Below the pieces are notes generated by a model, which made no database searches, had not been told where the DNA came from, and saw only the letters and a program-made list of their open reading frames with translations. DNA of 64,000 nucleotides. Origin: Oikopleura dioica (taxonomy: Eukaryota; Chordata; Appendicularia; Copelata; Oikopleuridae). Each line of letters opens with the position of its first letter. Positions within the stretch are counted from its first letter, which is position 1. The DNA lies in assembly GCA_907165135.1 (NCBI GenBank), contig OU015568.1, forward strand, positions 16,193,208 to 16,257,207, read 5' to 3'. Shown piece by piece: positions 31,040-43,179 of the stretch. The position numbers were made by a program, and so were the translations under genes.

Positions 31040-32140
31040 AAGCCGACCCGAAGGGAAGGCCACGCCTGTTTATTAAATTCAGTCAGGAACAGGACGAAGC
31101 CGACCCGAAGGTAAGGCCACACCTGTTTATTCAATTCAATCAGGGACAGAGCGAAGCCGACCCGAAGGGGAGGCCACGCCTGTTTATTCAATTCAGTCAG
31201 GGACAGGGCGAAGCCGACCCGAAGGGGAGGCGACGCCTGCTAATTCAATCCAGTCAGGGACAGGGCGAGGCTGGACCGAAGGGGAGGCAACGCCTTATTA
31301 TTAAATTCAGTCAGGGATAGGGCGAAGCCGACCCGAGGGGGAGGCAGCGCCTGTTTATTCAATTCAGTCAGGGACGGGGCGAAGCCGACCCGAAGGGGAG
31401 GCAACGCCTGTTCATTCAATGCAGTCAGGGATAGGGCGAAGCCGACCCGAAGGGGAGGCCACACCTGTTTGTTCAATTCAGTCAGGGACGGGGCGAAGCC
31501 GACCCGAAGGGGAGGCATCGCCTGTTTTTACGATTCAGTCAGGGACGGGGCGAAGCCGACCCGAAGGGGAGGCAACGCCTCTTTATTAAATTCAGTCAGG
31601 GACAGGGCGAAGCCGACCCGAAGGGGATGCCAGGCCTTTTTATATAATTCAGTCAGGGACCGGGTAAAGCAGACCCGAAGTGGAGGCAACGCCTGTTAAT
31701 TAAATTCAGTCAGGGACAGGGCGAAGCCGATCCAAAGGGGAGGCCAGGCCTGTTTATTCAATCGAATTGAGAGGGAACCAAGCCGACCCGAACGGGGGCA
31801 GTCCCATTTATATAATTCAGTCTGAGACAAGGCCAAGCCGACCCGGAGGGGGGGCAGCTTCGATCAGACAAGTCAGTCTCAAGATGGGCCAAGCCGACGC
31901 GAAGGATCGGCCAGTCCCGATTAGACAATTCAGTCTGAGGTGGGGCCAAGCCGACCCGAAGAGGAGGCATGCCCTGTTTACTTTATCCAGGTTAAGACGG
32001 GGCCAAGCCGACCCGAAGGGAAGGCCAGTCCCGTTAATTCAATTTTGTCCGAGACGGTGCAAAGCCGACCCGAAGAGGAGGCAAGCCCTGTTTACACTAT
32101 TCAGTCTGAAACGGGGCCAAGCAGACCCGAATTATCTCCT
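31040..32140. repeat. Left-arm 59-bp tandem repeats of the foldback
   Basis: Roughly 18 units of about 59 bp, each containing AAGCCGACCCGAAGGGGAGG followed by an AT-rich half ending in TTCAGTCAGGGACAGGG. The units at the inner end diverge (TCTGAGACGGGGCCAAG type). Repetitive open frames through this array are artefacts of the period. Confidence 0.85.
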
Positions 32141-34199
32141 CGATCGCAGCTAAGGCACGTTGCTTCTGCAAACAAGTCTTAGGCGCCTGGAGCACAAATC
32201 CACATGTCCGCCCTTGAAGCCCACTTTGGACAATTTGATTATAGCCCTGGCCGCTTGTCGGAGAAAGCTTGCCGCAGCTGCTGAGGGTAAAGTCAAACTA
32301 GATTTCATCTAAGCTTATGGGCACTGTCATGTCCCAAAAGAGCCGTTCAAAGTGATAGACTGCTTAATCGTCTTTTTCGACAGATATTTCTTTAAAATGT
32401 ATTCTAGTCATGTTTTTTTCTACAAGAATGCATTCAAGAACAAAATTCTTGCTTTTCAACAAAAAGTTTCTGCTGACTTTCTGAGTCGATAATGAACAAT
32501 TTTCTCCAGAATTTTGGTTAAATATCTTGAAAAAAAACACAAGAACCACTGAACTAACATCGGACACAGAAGTGTTGCTTCAAATAGTTGCTACTAGCCG
32601 TTTTGTGGTACAAGGGCTCGGGGTCTAGACAACCTGGTATGACACAACAAAAACTTTGACCTCGAAAAAATCTGAAGAAAAAAGAATTGAGCATGTCATA
32701 ATTATTAAGTTTTTGAAATTAAAATTATAAAAATAATAATAATAATTGGTCATTATAATTTTGAAGTGTCAATCGTATTATCTCTGTCTCTCTCTTATAT
32801 ATCTCTTCAAACTGTTTTTGTTTTGATTAAAAACTCATATTTTCAAGACGCTCTAGAAGAAAAAATAACAAACAAAATACTGCTTGATTTCGCAATATTT
32901 ATTTTGGTGCCAGGTTCTGATAAAAATCGGTCCGAACAAAGGGTCAACTTCCGCCGAGAACAATGGGCTCAACCCTCGGGGGGAACAAAAAGATCCATGT
33001 TGCTCGGACCCCGGCACTAAATTCTAACTACTGAGGTGAAATTCTTTCAGTGATGATTGCAGATTGTTAGTGTTCTTTTTCAGCTTCTTTTCGAATTCTC
33101 GGAAGCTTCTTGAAATTTTTGTACTGTTCTTAGGGCTGAAAATGATAGAAGTGACGAACTCGGAAGAAAAGCTCGAATTTCATTATTCTATGATTCAGTT
33201 TTAATAATTATATTGTAAAATAAATTTATCGCAAGAAATCAGAGTGTTTGAGAGGCTTGACTTAATCTTTGTTTCTTTGCATCCTCGGTAAATGACATAT
33301 TTTTTTGATCAATTCTATCCAAACATCATCAAAGATGCATCCTCGAAGATGGGAGTCTGGATTCTCCATCGGTCAAAGCTTCATATATGCAACATCGAAG
33401 AAAGAATCGTCGTTGATGCCGCGTTTCTTCATATAAAGTGTCGTCTTGCATCGACATTTGTTCAGCATTCTTTTTAAACATTCTATCCTAGTTTTTCAAG
33501 GAAACTCTTAACAGATTTGAAACCTCCAGCCCAAAATAAGTACAACGGGCGACATAAACGTTTATTCGATTCGAAATTTGAACATTTCTGTGGAACACTT
33601 GTTCTCGGACAAAGAGCTTGTTTTCTTATTTTCAGTCAGAAAGCGCAATAAATTCGACATGTACTCGTCGATCCATTACCATCATCATCAAATTCCTCAA
33701 ATTCTATTTTAATCGGTGATCTGAAGGAATTAAATAAACTGGACTGGCCGACCCTTCGGATGGTTGACGGCGGGAGTGAGTCTTTGTAAAGACTGAGTCT
33801 TCGCGCAAAGACTCAGTCTTTTTCTTCGGGCAGTGAGTCTTTTTTTTAGAAAAATAAAAGACTGAGTCTTTTTCGAACAATTGTTTACGTCTCTAGAAAA
33901 AAATTTGTTATTTCTTCTGAATCATTTCTATCCATCAGTTTCTTATTGAACATGAAGGAATAACCTAAAAGTCAGTAAAAATGACATTTCAAACCATTTT
34001 CTGACCGTCTGTGCGTTCCGCGCTTGTCTTAGAGGAAATTCATTGATAAAACAGGTTATACGTTTACCGCTTCGACTATATTTTCAAGTTGAAAAAGTTT
34101 CTAGAACAAAGACTCACTCCCGCCGTTACCGCGCGGTGACGGCGGGAATGAGTCTTTACAAAAAGACTCAGTCTTTACAAAGACTGACTCCCGCCGTCA

Positions 34200-36545
34200 C
34201 CCCTTCGGATCGGCTTTGCCCCGTCTAAGACTGTATTAAACAAATAAGACTGCCCCCTTCGGGTCTGCTTGGCCCCGTTTCAGACTGAATAGAGTAAACA
34301 GGGCATGTCTCCCCTTCGGGTCGGCTTCGCCCTGTCCCTGACTTAAAAAACAGGCATTGCCTCCCCTTCGGGTCGGCTTTGCCCCGTCCCTGACTGAATT
34401 ATATAAAGAGGCCTGGCCTCCCCTTCGGGTCGGCTTCCCCCTCTCCCTGACTTAATTTTATAAACAGGCGTTGGCTCCCCTTCGGGTCGGCTTCGCCCCG
34501 TCCCTGACTGAATTGAAAAATTAGGCGATGCCTCCCCTTCGGGTCGGCTTTGCCCCGTCCCTGACTGAATTATATAAGGAGGCCTGGCCTCCCCTTCGGG
34601 TCGGCTTCCCCCTCTCCCTGACTTAATTTTATAAACAGGCGTTGGCTCCGCTTCGGGTCGGCTTCGCCCCGTCCCTGACTGAATTAAAAAAACAGGCGAT
34701 GCCTCCCCTTCGGGTCGGCTTCGCCCTGTCCCTGACTGAATTGAATAAACAGGCGATGCCTCCCCTTCGGGTCGGCTTCGCCCCGTCCCTGACTGAATTG
34801 AAAAATTAGGCGATGCCTCCCCTTCGGGTCGGCTTTGCCCCGTCCCTGACTGAATTATATAAGGAGGCCTGGCCTCCCCTTCGGGTCGGCTTCCCCTCTC
34901 CCTGACTTAATTTTATAAACAGGCGTTGGCTCCGCTTCGGGTCGGCTTCGCCCCGTCTCTGACTGAATTAAAAAAACAGGCGATGCCTCCCCTTCGGGTC
35001 GGCTTCGCCCTGTCCCTGACTGAATTGAATAAACAGGCGATGCCTCCCCTTCGGGTCGGCTTCGCCCCGTCCCTGACTGAATTGAAAAAACAGGCGTAGC
35101 CTCTCCTTCGGGTCGGCTTTGCCTCGTCCCTGACTGAATTGAATAAAGAGGCGTTGCCTCCCCTTCGGGTCGGCTTCGTTCTGTTCCTGACTTAAAAAAC
35201 AGGCGTTGCCTCTCCTTCGGGTCGGCTTCGCTCTATCCCTGACTGAATTTAAATATAAGGCGTGGCCTCCCCTTCGGGTCGGCTTCGCCCCGTCTCTGAC
35301 CGAATTGAAGAAATAGGCGTTGCCTCCCCTTCGGGTCGTCTTCGTCCCGTCTCTGACCGAATTGAAAAAACAGGCGTTGCCTCCCCTTCGGGTCGGCTTC
35401 GCCCCGTCCCTGACTGAATTGAAAAAACAGGCGTAGCCTCTCCTTCGGGTCAGCTTCGCCCTATCCCTGACTGAATTTAATAATAAGGCGTGGCCTCCCC
35501 TTCGGGTCGGCTTCGCCCTATTCCTGACTGAATTTAATAATAAGGCGTGGCCTCCCCTTCGGGTTGGCTTCGCCCTGTCCCTGACTGAATTTAATTAACA
35601 GGCGTTGCCTCCCCTTCGGGTCGGCTTCGCCCCGTCCCTGACTGAATTGAAAAAACAGGCGTAGCCTCTCCTTCGGGTCAGCTTCGCCCTATCCCTGACT
35701 GAATTTAATAATAAGGCGTGGTCTCCCCTTCACGTCGGCTTCGCCCTATTCCTGACTGAATATAATAATAAGGCGTGGCCTCCCCTTCGGGTCGGCTTCG
35801 CCCTGTCCCTGACTGAATATAATAATAAGGCGTGGCCTCCCCTTCGGGTCGGCTTCGCCCTATCCCTGACTGAATTTAATAATAAGGCGTTGCCTCTCCT
35901 TCGGGTCGGCCTCGCCCTGTCCCTGACTGAATTGAATTAACAGGCGTGGGCTCCCCTTCGGGTCGGCTTCGCTCTGTCCCTGATTGAATTGAATAAACAG
36001 GTGTGGCCTTACCTTCGGGTCGGCTTCGCCCTATCCCTGACTGAATTTAATAATAAGGCGTTGCCTCCCCTTCGGGTCAGCCTCGCCCTGTCCCTGACTG
36101 AATTGAAATAACAGGCGTCGCCTCCCCTTCGGGTCGGCTTGGCCCTGTCCCTGACTGAATTGAATAAACAGGTGTGGCCTTACCTTCGGGTCGGCTTCGC
36201 CCTGTCCCTGACTGAATTGAATAAACAGGCGCTGCCTCCCCCTCGGGTCGGCTTCGCCCTATCCCTGACTGAATTTAATAATAAGGCGTTGCCTCCCCTT
36301 CGGTCCAGCCTCGCCCTGTCCCTGACTGGATTGAATTAGCAGGCGTCGCCTCCCCTTCGGGTCGGCTTCGCCCTGTCCCTGACTGAATTGAATAAACAGG
36401 CGTGGCCTCCCCTTCGGGTCGGCTTCGCTCTGTCCCTGATTGAATTGAATAAACAGGTGTGGCCTTACCTTCGGGTCGGCTTCGTCCTGTTCCTGACTGA
36501 ATTTAATAAACAGGCGTGGCCTTCCCTTCGGGTCGGCTTTGATTC
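34200..36545. repeat. Right-arm 59-bp tandem repeats of the foldback
   Basis: About 40 units in reverse complement to the left array (CCTCCCCTTCGGGTCGGCTT core). The array is twice as long as its partner. Around 34380-35060 a block of several units recurs almost identically two or three times, showing recent expansion of higher-order segments. Confidence 0.85.
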
Positions 36546-37608
36546 TCAGACTTAGTTTAATTTATGTTAAGGCTTTGTTTACGCATAATATCGAAGAAAA
36601 CGGTTTTAAGAAACATGCAGTTTCTGTTGTGTCTATCATGGATTTATGGCATCCCAAAGTTTTTTTGACTGTTTAGGCAATTTTTGTTATATTGGCCCTG
36701 AGATAGTTGGTTTTTAGCAAAAGGGTCCAAACGGTTTTTCAAATGTTTCTCAAATGTTGGTCTTTAAGTAGTTATTTTTCCTTTAGGGCGGTCCTTTAGA
36801 AAGTCCTCCGGTAGAAAATGACCAAAACTAGCCATTAATGGCAATTATTGGCCCTGTATGGTCATCCAGAAATTTTTGTTAAAACTGGTCTTCCAGCGGT
36901 AAGTCATCCACCAGGTTGGTCCTCCGGGAGGTCCTCCGGCAGAAAATGACCAAAGCTTGCCGAAAATGTCAATTATTGTTCCTGTAAGGCTATTTATTAT
37001 TTTTTGTTAATATTGGTCTTCCAGCAGATAGTCTTCCACCAGGTTGGTCCTCCGGGAGGTCCTCCGGCAGAAAATGACCAAAGCTCGACAAAAGTGGCAA
37101 TAATTGTTCCTCTTAGGCTATTTATTATTTTTTAATATTGGTCTTCCAGCAGTTAGTTTTCCACCAGGGTGGTCCTCCGGGAAGTCCTCCGGCCAGACTC
37201 GACCGAATTCGACCATAAGTGGCCATATAACGGCCGAGCATGGCCATTTATTCAATATAATTAGTATTGGTTTAATAATTTAATAGTTTATACGAGAAAA
37301 TAACAAATTACGCAATATTTCAGGATTGCGATGAGCAATTTTCGATCTGAAGCAATTGTGACAATCCTTGGATCATAGAGAATAATTGAGTCTAAAAAAT
37401 CTGAAAATAAGTACGCCTGGTCCCTAGGCGAGTTCATAACTTTTTCTTAGATCGCGCCGCCCACGCTTCGTAATAATGAAATCACAAAATTTTTTCAAAA
37501 TTCTTGAATCGCAGTTCAGGCTTGAGATAACTGCACTTTTAGAATTTTGAAAATGTTACGTTTTCGACATTTTGTCAAAACCGAAAATTTATATTTTTCC
37601 GTCCCATT

Positions 37609-39223
37609 GTCAGATGAATGAAGATTTTTTCGAGAGTAAAAAATCCCTCTATCTGATAATCGGTAAATGGGACAATTGTATCTTTTAAATCATTTTTTAT
37701 TGCCCATCTCAAAAGAACAGAAACCGAAATTGGGACACAAAGATTGCTTTCTTTTTGGTTAAATACATTCTTCGTCACGTTTTTGAAGTCGAAATTAATC
37801 TGTCTTGTCAGTTTCTGTTTGAGATTGGCCATTGCCGACGACTTAGTCAAATTTGGATCATCCAGGCAAAAATTTGGAGGCGCGTTTTTAGAGAAATTAT
37901 TTTTGACAAGTTTTTGATTTGTTTGGATGAGGGAGTTTCGTTTGATAGCCACTCAGCATTACATGCCTTGAATATTTCTTCAATTGCAGAAACAAGCTCT
38001 TTAAGAGGTAATACCTTTAGTTCTTTCTTGATCTTTTCTCTCTCGTCTTCTTCGATCGGTTTGAAGAGAAGGCTCCAGGCTGTTTTCCAATCACAAAGAA
38101 TCAAAACGTGTAGTGGTGAATACGCGTGTATTCTTCCTGCTCCTGCTTCACAAAGTTGATTACCTTCCGAAAAGGCAGCAGATCCAGCAACTGAGAAAAA
38201 ATATAACACGAGCTAATTATTTTCAAATAATTTCAATTCAAAACTTACACAAGTACCCATAAGCTCTATATTTTGCCCCTCTTCTCGCATAACCCATTCT
38301 TCTGTAGCTTTCCCTTCCAGTGTTCTCTTGAATTGTCCCAAAATCGATCCATTTGCATTCTTCATTTTTCAGTAAAATATTTTCCGGCTTCTGATCGCAA
38401 TGCAAAATTCCAATGCTCGCCAAGTACTTGTATCCATCTTGAACTCCGATCGCAATTCTCTTCCTTTCTTCTAAACTCAAATCTTCTTCTTTCAGTCTGC
38501 TTCTCAAATCGAATTCGCACTTTTCCATAATCGTAATCCATCCAAGGCAGTCCTCTCTTTTCTCGTCTTTGATTGAGTAAATTTCGATATTGCAGAAGTT
38601 TTTGATCACGTTTGGATGAACCGGGATAACTCGAGCGTCGTCTTCTTCGTAGATTTCAGCGATTTCGTAATCTTAAATTTGAGAAAATCAAAACATAATA
38701 AATAATTATAATAACCTTCGGAAAGATTAATTTCAAACTCAATTTCTTCATACTTCTCCACAAAAAGCGCCGAGTCAAAAGCCTGAACGCGAACGGCGAC
38801 TTCAAATTCTCCAAATTTTTCATTCGAAACAATCGCTTCTCCTCCGGCTGAAATTATTTTTTCCTGAAAAAATTCATCGAGAATCCATTCTCCAGTTTCT
38901 TCTTTCAGTTCTGAGCGTTGAATCATTCTCCCTTCGAGTTGCGGATTAATGTCGAGGATCATTTTTTGAAAAGAAGTTATTTCCCATTCTTCTGAAAAAA
39001 TTTTCTTCCAAAGCTTTCCAAAAACTTTTCCTTTTCCGTTTTCAAAAATGACCTCATCCCATCCAGCACAATCTTCATCTTCAAAGTCGTATCTCTCCAC
39101 GGACAAAATCAATCTGTCCAAATCTTCTCTGCTGGTCGTTCTCTTCAATTTCTTTTTGAAATCTTCCAGCCATTTTTCAACAGCTTCTCTTGTTAATTCT
39201 TTTGGATGCGAGGAAACTCGCAT
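37609..39223 (-). pseudogene. Copy D, 5' part: kinase-like half of the split gene
   Basis: Exon 1 is 39223-38716, exon 2 is 38671-38249 (423 bp as in B and C), and exon 3 is from 38190, continuing without need of an intron through 37967-38014 into exon 4. Landmarks are AGGEAIV, VAVRV, HCDQKPENIL and DFG. One A is missing in the run encoding SLKN (near 37893) compared with copies B and C, which shifts the frame. The downstream frame still reads FCLDDPNLTKSSAMA and NQKESNLCVPIS. The foldback element cuts exon 4 at 37608. Upstream DNA to about 39420 matches the promoter regions of B and C in inverse orientation. Confidence 0.75.
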
Positions 39224-39509
39224 TTTTATAATTAAAATGTGATACGTCTTGGAGCAAATCGCCCGTAAAAAATCCTGAAAAATCCGCCCGAGAAATACAA
39301 GAATACCTTGAAGAATAGGTATTTACCCAGTCAACGGTGGACTATTCAACCACCTCTCGCGCCAAGCACACACTGCAATTGTTTCATCCTACTGTACTTC
39401 CCAAGGTCAATGAAGAAACCAAAAACCCGTTGAATGAGAAAAGTCGCAATGTTTGTATCGGGGTCCCTGATTCAGGGAAGTATTGAGAGTAGAGCTTGAC
39501 TGGCGGGCG

Positions 39510-40130
39510 GCCAGGTGGCGGCGCCACTCTTATCGGCTTGTTCTCGAATCGAGAATCTCGATAGAGCGAATTGGTCGCCGAATCCTAGCTCTGTTTTCTG
39601 TCGCTGGAAGCTGCGCTAGCCTTCTGTTGCTCTCTGGCGGTTTTTACTCGAACAATTCGCTGGAAGAAAAAATAACCAGCAACGGAACGGACGCACACAG
39701 TAATTCTTACGTCAATCAAATCTGTGAAAGTTGCGTATCCGACGCCTCCTGTGGATTTTGCTCTCAAAGCGGTGTACAAACCTGTCTATCAGTCAATCAA
39801 TCGGCTTGCAAAAATGGTGATGGCTCGTTTTGGTCGGAAGAGTACTGCCCAAAAACTACTGTTTCGTGGATGCCTTTTCTCGGCATGATTTTATATTTGT
39901 TTTTCTTTGCTTCTGGAATGGGACCTGTTCCATGGGCGGTCAACTCCGAGATTTGATGTGTACTCAATATTCGCACTAGTAGCTCTTATAGTTTTGTTTC
40001 TGTTTCTTCCTGAAACGAAAGGGGTACCGCTAGAAGACATCGCCTAAGTCCTCGAAGAAGGATGGATCGTCCCTTTCAAAAGAAGCCGCAATCCAGAAGA
40101 AAACGACCTGCAGGTCTAAGTTGAAGACCC
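39510..40130 (+). pseudogene. Truncated copy of the SLC2A13-like transporter
   Basis: The sequence is homologous to about residues 255-425 of the 27.3-kb transporter, starting at IERIGRRILAL and running through the Cys-rich outer loop (ESCVSDASCGFCSQ) to PVPWAVNSEI. It then skips about 55 codons and resumes at YSIFALVALIVLFLFLPETK. A TAA replaces the Glu codon in the LEDIAEV segment (LEDIA*). The 5' half is absent. A 269-bp MITE lies at its 3' end. The join to the inverted copy D of the kinase/papain-like gene repeats the gene order at 27-29 kb, so both belong to one old segmental duplication. Confidence 0.8.
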
Positions 40131-40141
40131 AGGCTCTAAAA

Positions 40142-40410
40142 GGGAAACGGTCGGACTCATTACCAATTGGTAACCCATTACCAATTGTGGTAACCCATTA
40201 CCAATTTTGAGAATGCATTACCAAATTCGTCAAAAAAGTGGCAATTTTTTTCATTCAAAGAGCGAGTGTGCGCTCCGCGCCTGTATAATAGAAAACTTGG
40301 TGGGTGTTTTATTCATAAACTTGGCGAAAAAGTTAAAATTAATTGATAATCGACTACCGAAAATTGGTAATGGGTTACCAAAAATTTTGGTAATGAGTCC
40401 GACCGTTCCC
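40142..40410. mobile_element. 269-bp MITE with 9-bp duplication
   Basis: The termini GGGAAACGGTCGGACTCATT and the complement at the right end (one base shorter) are flanked by a 9-bp duplication GCTCTAAAA (40133-40141 and 40411-40419). The interior is dominated by ATTACCAATTGGTAAC palindromes. The 9-bp duplication fits the Mutator type. A decayed relative is visible near 11820-11870. Confidence 0.8.
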
Positions 40411-40991
40411 GCTCTAAAAGGCTAGATACGTTGAAAAAGGCGTAATAAGATGACGTGCTTTCGGAAGCAACGTTCAGAGTAGGTACCAATTTGTTACCGA
40501 CCCAAAGATCCGACTATTCTGATTCTTACAAAATTCTCCAACTGACCGCGTCAACCAATTTCTAAACGCCAACCAATTTTCTAACACGATGTTATCTTCT
40601 AATCTCTCATTTCTACCAAAGTAAGAGCTCTTTGGCGCCTTTTTTGGCATAAATTTGAAAAATAAAAGTAAAAAAAAACTTATCACTTATAGAAGATGAA
40701 GAATATCTTTTTCTTTTTAGTTGCCATTGCATTTTGCGATCTAGCATGGCTCAATGCATGGGTGAGTAGAGATATTGATAGGGTTATCAATGATATGTGA
40801 TAACATTTCGTGGTGTCGTAACATCCTTCGGAGGACGTTCAAGTTTCCATGTACTTGATCCGATGATGGAGATTTTATCAACTGGATACACGTGGTTATC
40901 TCTTATACCTCGGTTTCATGATAATGAAAGCTCTTTTGCGCCACTCTCTCTATAAAACTAGTGAAGTTTTAAAGCACTTGTCAATTTAAAG
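40411..40991. other. Spacer with a duplicated signal-peptide exon
   Basis: At 40696 an ATG opens MKNIFFFLVAIAFCDLAW, closely similar to exon 1 of the next gene, followed by a GTGAGT-like donor but no recognisable second exon. It is probably a partial tandem duplicate. A TATAAAA box at 40951-40957 lies 35 bp upstream of the real ATG. Confidence 0.45.
40951..40957 (+). promoter_or_regulatory. TATA box of the secreted Thr-rich protein gene
   Basis: TATAAAA in the context CTCTCTCTATAAAACTAGTG, 35 bp before the start codon. This leaves only a very short leader, consistent with a core promoter immediately upstream of the coding sequence. Confidence 0.5.
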
Positions 40992-42500
40992 ATGAAGAAC
41001 ATTGTTTTTATTTTACTTGAAATTGCACTCTGCGATCTAGCATGGGTAAGAAGAAATATTTTTATGCTATTCAAATTTGACGTAGTGTTGAAAACAATTT
41101 TGTTGTCTAGGCTTTGAACTTGGGCTTATTGAAATTTCAAACAAAAACGCTTTATAACAGTTTCTTTTTTGAAGACGCCGCCAGTTCAAGAAGCAACTTG
41201 CGAAGAAAATTTGATCGGAAATTTGCCAATCCGTGCATCAGAACTCCAACCTCCACCAGCGGGTATCATAGGAGCAAGGAAACAATTCTACCCTACCTGT
41301 GAAATCAGAGATACCGAAGAGTTTCAAATTAAAGTGAAAGTCGAGTGCAATTTTGCTAAAATACGAGCACATGGATTCAGGCGAGGGTTGAAATTTTAGT
41401 CTATAGGATGATTAGCGAGCATTATTGAAAAATTTATAATCTTCAAACATTATTAATTTATCCTCGTTTAGAAAATGGTCATACATTGTCAGAAGTTTTC
41501 CTGTTTTCGACATTAGAACCACATCCAATACATCCCCATTTTCACCGTTCTACTACTATGAAATTCTTGTCGGCAAGTTGAACTGGATCGATCCGAGTGC
41601 TGACACACTTCATTTTTTTGGAATAATAACGGCCAATCTCTAATTATTCGCGAGAATGATTGTTCTGAAGGAAGATACATGGAAATCGTCATCACTCAAG
41701 TATTCTAACTCAATTTTTCGAATTTTTACAGTGTTATTAGTGGTTCGGCGCTGATGGAAAAATTTTTAGAAGAATTGAAATCGACGGAATTTTAAGGGCG
41801 ATGCTCATTTCTGATGGCTTACCATTTACTCCTTCTATTATGCCTCATGTTCTCGGAGGCGACAGTGAAAAGAAAGAATTAGGAGGCGCTAGAGATTTAT
41901 ATGTTGTATCTGATCTTGGTGTCAAAGACTATGAAATCAAATCTTTCCGGCCTACAACAACAACAACTACAACAACGACAACAACAACAACAACCCCAAC
42001 TACAACCACAACAACAACCACAACCACAACAACAACAACAACCACAACCACAACAACAACAACAACAACCACAACCACAACAACAACAACAACAACAGTT
42101 GCAGAAAGAATATCGATTCTCCGTACACATGCTTCCGTAAGAGAGAAAGTGTATTTAGCAAACTTTTGTTTTTCTTCAGATAATTCTCGACAATATCGCT
42201 GGTACAGGTTTCGCCGAACGATACGAAGGAAGAACCAACAAAATTTTTGAGAAACTTACATTGTCCGCTACTGGAGAAGATTGTTACGAAGAAAATGGCT
42301 TCGATGAAGAGGACGAAGAATCAGCCGATTTGTCTGTTTTTGACAACAATGATATATGCAAACTGAACAAGCAAATCAATTCCGCGATTAACAGCCACGC
42401 TAGACATTATGCTTGCCAGGGAAGAGGCAAAGTGTATCGCCAAATCATTCGAGCCGCGAGGAAAGTCAAAGCATTCTTCCACGAACGAAACGATTGTTAA
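40992..42500 (+). CDS. Secreted protein with Thr-rich mucin-like linker
   Basis: Five exons: 40992-41045, 41175-41386, 41472-41699, 41741-42136, 42180-42500, with GT-AG introns. The product starts with a signal peptide (MKNIVFILLEIALCDLAW), then an extracellular domain with several Cys (TPPVQEATC..., YPTCEIRD, ENDCSEGRYMEI). A WFGADGKIFRRIEIDG segment follows, then about 50 Thr residues broken by Pro, then a C-terminal domain with four Cys ending HERNDC. The Thr tract would be heavily O-glycosylated. In exon 3 a run of seven T (41613-41619) leaves the frame one base short, and an extra T would restore agreement with everything downstream. AATAAA lies at 42661-42666. A role in the larvacean house matrix is possible but only guessed from architecture. 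Confidence 0.6.
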
Positions 42501-43179
42501 AAACATAGAAACTTCCCGGAAATTTCGAAAAAGAACATTTCTTGCACTATATTTCTCATCTGCCGCTTAAACAAATGCAAAAAACTATCCCTTATTCAAG
42601 GCAATATCGGAGTCGAATTAAACAGTATAGCTTCCCATGAATTAAAAGTAATTCAAAAGTAATAAATATCAAGCGAAGATATCGGTGTTGGAGATGGTGG
42701 AGGACTGGAAGGCTTCGTTTCACTTTGAGTTTTATAATCGAGGGGATTCAGTCGCCTTAAAATATCGATAAAACTGAAAAATCTTGATCTGCCGAACAGA
42801 TTTGAATAATTTTAGGGGCGAGACGACAATTCATAATAAAAAATAGTCCTCAGAATTCAAGAACTCCCAGTATTACCCTGAATTTAAAAAAGGTGAAAAA
42901 GGGTGGAGATTTGGGGAGCCGTGCAGATTATTTAATATTTAACTGTGAGATAGAATTGCCAAGCCGCGGGGCAGAGTTTGAGTTTTGTTATCGGCGAAAA
43001 TGCACTGAGCTATTTTTGTACACAATTCATGTCCTCTTCGGTGGACATGGTGATCACGTGAGTACTACAGTCAATTTTCTTGAGAAAATGATAAAAATAT
43101 CAAAAAGAGAGAGAAAATTTCTAATGAAAATTTCCAAAAACCAGTTTTTAAAAATGACCATTTTTGTTGCAGAAATTAA
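42501..43179. other. 3' UTR and 5' leader region
   Basis: The first part is the trailer of the secreted-protein gene. A GTGAGT donor near 43058 and TTTTTGTTGCAG acceptor near 43172 bracket a likely 5'-UTR intron (or mark a leader acceptor) just before the sulfotransferase ATG. The frame at 42893 has no independent support. Confidence 0.35.

Larger units (their letters stand above)
29970..37605. mobile_element. 7.6-kb foldback element with repeat-filled inverted arms
   Basis: The ends are GGGACGGAAAAATATAAATT (29970) and its complement ending at 37605. Roughly the first kilobase of each arm is unique sequence, including about 117-bp tandem units near 30390-30760 and 36830-37190. It is repeated in reverse complement almost without change. 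Each arm then passes into about 59-bp tandem repeats (31040-32140, right 34200-36545). A 3-bp duplication ATT flanks the element (29967-29969 and 37606-37608), and its target, exon 4 of the kinase/papain-like gene, is seen uninterrupted in copies B and C. The 2-kb centre (32150-34190) has no convincing gene, only AAGACTGAGTCTTT hairpins near 33790-33870 and 34110-34200. It is non-autonomous and structurally like Foldback/Galileo-type elements. Confidence 0.85.

Noticed and set aside
31240-32182. Several open frames on both strands in the 59-bp repeats
   Set aside because: They repeat the same peptide because of the array and exist in both orientations; the region belongs to the foldback arms.
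33028-33050. GAGGTGAAATTCTTT resembling a conserved 18S rRNA segment
   Set aside because: The match is about 15 bases with no flanking rRNA similarity; chance.
30390-37190. CRISPR-like regular repeats
   Set aside because: The repeats are contiguous tandem units without unique spacers, in an animal genome, inside a transposable element.
41901-42140. Gln-rich reading frame (LQQQQLQQRQQQQQP)
   Set aside because: It overlaps the Thr tract in another frame. Only the Thr frame joins in phase to the exon at 42180; the Gln frame meets a stop at that junction.
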